In this document: positions 7,885-11,108 of the stretch, piece after piece
How positions within the stretch are numbered: position 1 is the first letter of the stretch
How the letters are laid out: each line of letters opens with the position of its first letter
Translations under genes and position numbers: made by a program
Notes under the pieces: generated by a model
Databases searched by the model: none
What the model was told of the DNA's origin: nothing
The model's input: the letters and a program-made list of their open reading frames with translations, nothing else
From: an uncultured Methanobrevibacter sp.
GTDB taxonomy: Archaea > Methanobacteriota > Methanobacteria > Methanobacteriales > Methanobacteriaceae
Assembly (NCBI GenBank): GCA_902795935.1
Contig: CADBMS010000100.1
Location: 1-11,108 of the forward strand
DNA: 11,108 bases
Direction of reading: 5' to 3'

Positions 7885-8000
7885 TGAAATCACCAATTGC
7901 TAATAATATTTATATCTTAATTTTTATGTATTATTAAAATCCTTTAATTAATGGATTTATGAATTTGAAAACATATTTTAACTTTATTTTATAATAGACT
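7885..8000 (-). promoter_or_regulatory. leuS upstream region with candidate TATA boxes and a strong GGTGAT site
   Basis: Reading the minus strand, ACATAAAAATTAAG (about 7930-7917) would start transcription near 7899, just before the GGTGAT site at 7894-7889. A better TATA match, GATATAAATATT (about 7916-7905), is too close, because it would give an almost leaderless message lacking that site. ATTATAAAATAAAG further up (about 7996-7983) would give a leader of about 80 nt. Read-through from nadE is also possible. Confidence 0.3.
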
Positions 8001-8019
8001 ACTAAATGTTATATTTAGT
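8001..8019 (-). terminator. Hairpin at the nadE 3' end
   Basis: ACTAAAT (8001-8007) and ATTTAGT (8013-8019) form a perfect 7-bp stem with a 5-nt loop that starts at the last base of the nadE stop codon. No strong T run follows immediately on the minus strand. It could be a 3'-end stabilising structure or a weak terminator between nadE and leuS, or a chance AT-rich palindrome. Confidence 0.35.
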
Positions 8020-8810
8020 TATCTAAGTTTAACTATTGGACTTAGTTTACGTTTATGTTCTGTTTTTTTAACAATATTTTTTATTCTTTGAACTTCAAAT
8101 AGTGGTAATTCTAATTTTTCACTTACTACTTCTTCATCTAAGTTTAAATCAAATAATGAATATAATATCGTGTCTAAGGTTATGTAATTCATTCCTAATT
8201 CTTCTTCATCAGTTTGATTTAATTGTAATCCTGCAGTAGGAGCTTTTTCTATTATTTCATCATGCACTCCTAAGTTACGAGATAAGTCCCAAACTTGCGT
8301 TTTATATAAACCTCCAATAGGGTTTAAATCAGATGCACCATCACCATATTTAGTGAAATAACCTACTAATAATTCACTACGATTACTTGTACCTAGAACT
8401 AACCTATTCATTGAATTCGCATGTTGATAAAGAAGTAACATCCTAATTCTTGCTTTAATATTAGATTCTGATAACTGGTTAGATTTATGAGGGCATATTG
8501 TGAGAAATGAATTAATTATTTCATCAATATTTATGATTTCATATTCAATTCCAAGCATATTTGCTACTTTTTGGGCATCATCTAAATCTGTTTTGGATGT
8601 AGTGTTTGTTGGTATGGTAATTCCAAGTATATTTTTTGGTTTAATTGCTTTTTGTGCCAAAAATGCAGCTAATGTTGAATCTATACCTCCACTTAAGCCT
8701 AAAACAAGTCCATTGGTATTTGAATTTTTCACAGTTTTTTTAATGAAATCTTCTATATTTTTTGCAGTTTTTTGCAAGTTTAGTTCAGGTAAACTTATTT
8801 CATCTCTCAT
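8019..8810 (-). CDS. nadE: NAD+ synthetase, ammonia-dependent type
   Basis: NadE adenylates nicotinic acid adenine dinucleotide with ATP and amidates it to NAD+, the last step of NAD synthesis. The 263-residue protein has the N-type ATP-pyrophosphatase loop SGGIDS (40-45), NIKARIRMLLLY (117-128) and the block GTSNRSELLVGYFTKYGDG (140-158). SDLNPIGGLYKTQVWDLSR (160-178) and PTAGLQLNQTDEEELG (191-206) follow, covering the ATP and deamido-NAD sites. There is no glutaminase (nitrilase) domain, so ammonia is the expected nitrogen donor, and the length fits the short form. The ATG is preceded by AAGTGATT, a fair GGTGAT-type site, 2 nt away. The gene is divergent from the get3/arsA-type gene, with leuS downstream on the same strand. 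Confidence 0.95.
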   Translation of the reverse strand: MRDEISLPELNLQKTAKNIEDFIKKTVKNSNTNGLVLGLSGGIDSTLAAFLAQKAIKPKNILGITIPTNTTSKTDLDDAQKVANMLGIEYEIINIDEIINSFLTICPHKSNQLSESNIKARIRMLLLYQHANSMNRLVLGTSNRSELLVGYFTKYGDGASDLNPIGGLYKTQVWDLSRNLGVHDEIIEKAPTAGLQLNQTDEEELGMNYITLDTILYSLFDLNLDEEVVSEKLELPLFEVQRIKNIVKKTEHKRKLSPIVKLR

Positions 8811-8860
8811 TTAATCACTTAAATAAATAACTTAATTAAGATTTAATTTATCATTTAAAC

Positions 8861-8871
8861 TTATATATTAA
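8861..8871 (-). promoter_or_regulatory. Candidate nadE TATA box
   Basis: On the minus strand TAATATATAAG is centred near 8865. A start about 25 nt downstream, near 8840, would give a leader of about 30 nt carrying the AAGTGATT ribosome binding site. Spacing and match are reasonable for an archaeal promoter. Confidence 0.45.
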
Positions 8872-8916
8872 TCAAATATTTTGAAAAAAAAATAAGTTAT
8901 AATAAAGTCATTAAAT

Positions 8917-8928
8917 ATTTATATATAT
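8917..8928 (+). promoter_or_regulatory. Candidate TATA box of the get3/arsA-type gene
   Basis: TTTATATATATT is the best match to the archaeal TTTATATA consensus in this divergent gap. Transcription from about 8948 would leave a leader of about 100 nt, which is long for an archaeon. The leader shows no obvious hairpin. It ends in a run of nine T (9027-9035) just before the AGGAGG site. Confidence 0.4.
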
Positions 8929-9038
8929 TCTAATTAATAAAAGATAAGTTAAAATAATTAACAGGTTTGATTTCATATTCTTATTTTTAATTCAATAATG
9001 GAATAATAATCAACTAATAATAGAAATTTTTTTTTAAT

Positions 9039-9044
9039 AGGAGG
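9039..9044 (+). promoter_or_regulatory. Strong ribosome binding site of the get3/arsA-type gene
   Basis: AGGAGG lies 7 nt before the ATG at 9052. It is the strongest site in the window and fixes the start. It suggests high translation of this ATPase. Confidence 0.75.
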
Positions 9045-9051
9045 ATTTTGC

Positions 9052-10029
9052 ATGGCATTTAAAGATTTATTTAAATTTAACAAAGGCAAAACTAGTTTTG
9101 TATTCATAGGAGGTAAAGGGGGGGTTGGAAAAACAACTGTTTCTGCTTCTACTGCATTATGGATGGCAAAATCTGGTAAAAAAACATTAGTAATTTCAAC
9201 TGATCCGGCACATTCATTAGGTGACTCTTTAGAAATGAATATAGGTCATTTCCCAACACCAATTCGAGAAAATTTATATGCTGTAGAAGTTGATCCTGAA
9301 GTAGCAATGGAACAATCAAAAGCAAAATTACAAGAACAACAAGATTTAGGTCAATCAAATCCATTTGGTATGGATTTTCTTGAAGATCAACTTGAAATGA
9401 CTGCTATGGCGCCTGGTGCTGATGAAACTGCAGCATTCAATGTATTCATGGAGTATATGACTACTGATGAATATGATGTTGTTATTTTTGACACTGCTCC
9501 TACAGGACATACCTTAAGATTATTGTCCTTCCCAGAAATGATGGATTCCTGGGTGGGTAAAATGATTACAATGAAAAAGAAATTAGGGGATATGACTAAA
9601 GCTTTCAAAAACATTTTACCATTCATGGGTGATGATGATGAAGATAAACAAGCAATGGATGATTTAGAAAAAACTAAAGATACTATAAAGAAAGCTAGAG
9701 AAGTTATGACTGATCCTAATAGAACTTCATTTAAAATGGTTGTTATTCCTGAAGAAATGTCTATTTATGAATCTTCACGTGCAATGGAAGCTTTGGAGAA
9801 AAATAAAATGCATGCTGATGCAGTTATTGTTAACCAAGTTTTACCAGAAACAAGTGGATGTGATTTCTGTAATGCACGTAGAAAATTACAAGAAAAACGT
9901 TTAGATTTAATTAATGAAAAATTCAGTGAACAAGTTGTGGCACAAATACCCTTATTAGTCACTGAAGCTAAAGGTATGGATACTTTAGAAAAAATTGCTG
10001 AAATTTTATATGGTGAACCAGATTCATAA
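9052..10029 (+). CDS. ArsA/Get3-family ATPase, probable tail-anchored protein targeting factor
   Basis: This 325-residue single-domain ATPase of the SIMIBI class has the deviant P-loop GGKGGVGKTT (20-29), switch I STDPAHSLGD (49-58), switch II FDTAPTGHTLRLLSFPE (146-162), NQVLPE (261-266) for nucleotide binding, and EAKGMDTL (305-312). The only cysteines are C270 and C273 in CDFCNARRK, the zinc CxxC that joins the two subunits in Get3/TRC40. The cysteine triad that binds arsenite in bacterial ArsA is absent, and the protein has one ATPase half, not two. Residues about 104-121 and 163-219 are helical and rich in methionine (M163, M164, M171, M174, M181, M192, M202, M219), as in the client-binding groove of Get3. 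I infer a role in delivering tail-anchored membrane proteins. Database entries often call such proteins arsenite-transporting ATPase. A T-rich tail follows. Confidence 0.9.
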   Translation: MAFKDLFKFNKGKTSFVFIGGKGGVGKTTVSASTALWMAKSGKKTLVISTDPAHSLGDSLEMNIGHFPTPIRENLYAVEVDPEVAMEQSKAKLQEQQDLGQSNPFGMDFLEDQLEMTAMAPGADETAAFNVFMEYMTTDEYDVVIFDTAPTGHTLRLLSFPEMMDSWVGKMITMKKKLGDMTKAFKNILPFMGDDDEDKQAMDDLEKTKDTIKKAREVMTDPNRTSFKMVVIPEEMSIYESSRAMEALEKNKMHADAVIVNQVLPETSGCDFCNARRKLQEKRLDLINEKFSEQVVAQIPLLVTEAKGMDTLEKIAEILYGEPDS

Positions 10030-10078
10030 TTTGAATATTCTTCATATTTAATTTTATTTTTAAATTTTTCATTATTTT

Positions 10079-10125
10079 AATAAAAAATATTTATTTTTTT
10101 TATTAAATATTTCGTTTTTATTTTT
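10079..10125 (+). terminator. T-rich terminator region after the get3/arsA-type gene
   Basis: TAATAAAAAATA (10079-10090) and a T-rich imperfect complement ending near 10105 can pair loosely. A run of eight T (10094-10101) and further T tracts to about 10135 follow. Oligo-T tracts are the main signal for archaeal termination. The stretch begins about 50 nt after the stop. Confidence 0.45.
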
Positions 10126-10186
10126 ATTTTATTTAAATAAATTAAATTATTTATATATTATTTTTTATTTTATTTTGTTGAATAAA

Positions 10187-10230
10187 GCAATATAATTTTA
10201 TATAATGAAGTTGATAAGGTTATATTAAAT
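10187..10230 (+). promoter_or_regulatory. Candidate promoter region of the Hmd-related gene
   Basis: TTTTATATAATG (10196-10206) is a good TATA-like box. A start near 10228 would give a leader of about 70 nt that contains the whole palindrome at 10241-10280. A second box, GTTATATTAAAT (about 10219-10230), would start transcription at the left arm of that palindrome. Which one is used cannot be told from sequence. Confidence 0.35.
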
Positions 10231-10240
10231 TAAAATATTG

Positions 10241-10280
10241 ATTATCCCATTTAAGTAATAAAAATGATATGGGAAATAAT
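10241..10280. promoter_or_regulatory. Inverted repeat in the leader of the Hmd-related gene
   Basis: ATTATCCCAT (10241-10250) is mirrored by ATGGGAAATAAT (10269-10280). Pairing is perfect for ATCCCAT-like core bases and continues into the AT flank with a small bulge, around an 18-nt loop. C and G triplets are rare in this AT-rich gap, so the match stands out. It ends 8 nt before the ribosome binding site. It may be an operator or an mRNA hairpin affecting translation. Confidence 0.4.
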
Positions 10281-10299
10281 TATATGATGGTGAGAAAAA

Positions 10300-11108
10300 A
10301 TGAAAGTTTCAGTATTTGGGGCGGGAACTCAAAAAACATTTGAACAAATGAACATTGCTGAAGTAATGGGTGGAACTCCTCCTTTTGGAGGGTCTAGAAT
10401 GGCAATTGAATTTGCCGAAGCAGGTCACGATGTAATTTTAGCAGAACCAAATTCAGTATTACCTGATGATCAATTGAAAATTGTTGAAGATGCTGGAGTA
10501 AAAGTAACTACTGATGATTTAGAAGCAGCAAAACATGGAGAAATTGCAGTTTTAGCTTTACCATTCGGTCCGGGTTCTTTTGATATTGCAAAAAAAATCT
10601 TAGGGGAACTTCCTGAAAATGCAGTAATTGCAACTACTTGTAGTCAACCAGCACTATTAATGTATGTTCAGTTAGAAGCACAACTCAGAACTAAAAGAAA
10701 AGATATTGGTATTTCAACATATCATCCTGCATCAGTACCAGGTACTCCACAGCACGAACAATATGTTATTGGTGCTAAATTAGTAAATGGTCAAGATTTG
10801 GCAACTGCTGAGCAAATAAGCAAACTTAGAACTTTAGCAGAAGACTGTGGTAAAGAAGTATATGAACTTTACGCAGATGTAGTCCCTGCATCAGCAGATA
10901 TGTCTTCATTAGTAACTGCAGGAACTCTTGCTGCTATAACTGAGTTCCAATATCTTGGACACAAATTTGGAATAAATGAGGACTTATTGGCTGTTCAAAT
11001 TATCATATCACTTCAAACTATTGCATCATTGATAGAAACCTCTGGAATATCTGGTATGCTTAAAGCAATCCCTCCGGAATTATTGTTCCATTCTTTAAAT
11101 TCATTAGA
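10300..11108 (+). CDS. Hmd-related protein ([Fe]-hydrogenase paralogue), 3' end cut by the window
   Basis: The frame is open from ATG 10300 to the window edge, giving 269 residues and lacking the C-terminus. GGTGA at 10289-10293 is a good ribosome binding site. The N-terminus has a Rossmann start GAG (7-9) and GGSRMAIEFAEAGHDVILAEP (two overlapping parts of 30-50). Further on, TTCSQP (112-117), YHPASVPG (141-148) and ADVVPASADMSSLVTA (192-207) align by eye with HACTIP, HPGCVPE and the PVCDM-SAVTA helix of Hmd. Cys114 matches the cysteine that binds the iron of the FeGP cofactor, and His142 matches the conserved HP..VP histidine. The catalytic His14 of Hmd is Phe14 here. It resembles the family annotated as Hmd-related (MJ1338-like). 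True H2-forming methylene-H4MPT dehydrogenase activity is unlikely. A regulatory or cofactor-binding role is inferred only. Confidence 0.85.
   Translation, partial: MKVSVFGAGTQKTFEQMNIAEVMGGTPPFGGSRMAIEFAEAGHDVILAEPNSVLPDDQLKIVEDAGVKVTTDDLEAAKHGEIAVLALPFGPGSFDIAKKILGELPENAVIATTCSQPALLMYVQLEAQLRTKRKDIGISTYHPASVPGTPQHEQYVIGAKLVNGQDLATAEQISKLRTLAEDCGKEVYELYADVVPASADMSSLVTAGTLAAITEFQYLGHKFGINEDLLAVQIIISLQTIASLIETSGISGMLKAIPPELLFHSLNSL

Noticed and set aside
8500..8814. A 104-codon open frame antisense to nadE
   Set aside because: It mirrors the conserved NadE P-loop region and has no support of its own.
9149..9962. Antisense open frames within the Get3-type gene
   Set aside because: The sense frame has the complete ATPase motif set, and the antisense frames show no known motif.
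10300..11108. Genuine Hmd, or an F420-dependent NADP reductase
   Set aside because: Phe replaces the catalytic His14 of Hmd. The TTCSQP / YHPASVP / ADMSSLVTA pattern matches the Hmd-related family and not F420:NADP oxidoreductase.
1..11108. CRISPR array, insertion sequence, tRNA or rRNA gene, prophage
   Set aside because: I saw no regularly spaced repeats, transposase motifs, cloverleaf-like GC-rich segments or phage genes. The gene set is ordinary core metabolism.

Overview
The window comes from a very AT-rich archaeal genome, most likely a hydrogenotrophic methanogen of the order Methanobacteriales (Methanosphaera- or Methanobrevibacter-like). Four things point there: a TfrA-type thiol:fumarate reductase flavoprotein, an archaeal-type leucyl-tRNA synthetase, an archaeal Get3/ArsA ATPase with a CxxC pair, and an Hmd-related protein, a family I know from methanogens. 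Starts are preceded by GGTGAT- or GGAG-type ribosome binding sites and the gaps hold TATA-like boxes, as expected for archaea. From memory, a similar gene order (tfrA, deaminase, hisG, FAH-family gene, leuS, nadE, arsA, hmd-like) occurs in Methanothermobacter. I could not check this here.

Layout. 1-174 (-): the possible start of an unidentified membrane protein, cut by the window edge. 259-1908 (+): tfrA. 1953-3248 (-): a 5'-deoxyadenosine / S-adenosylhomocysteine-type deaminase, convergent with tfrA. 3357-4220 (+): long-form hisG, divergent from the deaminase. 4236-5018 (+): a fumarylacetoacetate-hydrolase-fold enzyme 15 nt behind hisG. 5038-7884 (-): leuS, convergent with it. 8019-8810 (-): nadE. 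9052-10029 (+): a get3/arsA-type ATPase, divergent from nadE. 10300 to the edge (+): an Hmd paralogue cut by the window end. Every gap between genes is under 300 bases. The gaps contain TATA-like boxes, T-rich tracts and several inverted repeats.

The genes are mostly core metabolism: fumarate reduction in the reductive branch of the incomplete TCA cycle, salvage of SAM-derived nucleosides, the first step of histidine synthesis, NAD synthesis and leucine charging. There is also a probable membrane-protein targeting ATPase. They do not form one obvious pathway.

I see no mobile element, CRISPR array, toxin-antitoxin pair, rRNA or tRNA. I do not find a convincing undescribed system. The points most worth a second look are the Hmd paralogue, which keeps the iron-ligand cysteine but has lost the catalytic histidine; the palindrome just before it; a dyad around the hisG TATA box; a TTG start for leuS; and hairpins at both convergent junctions.
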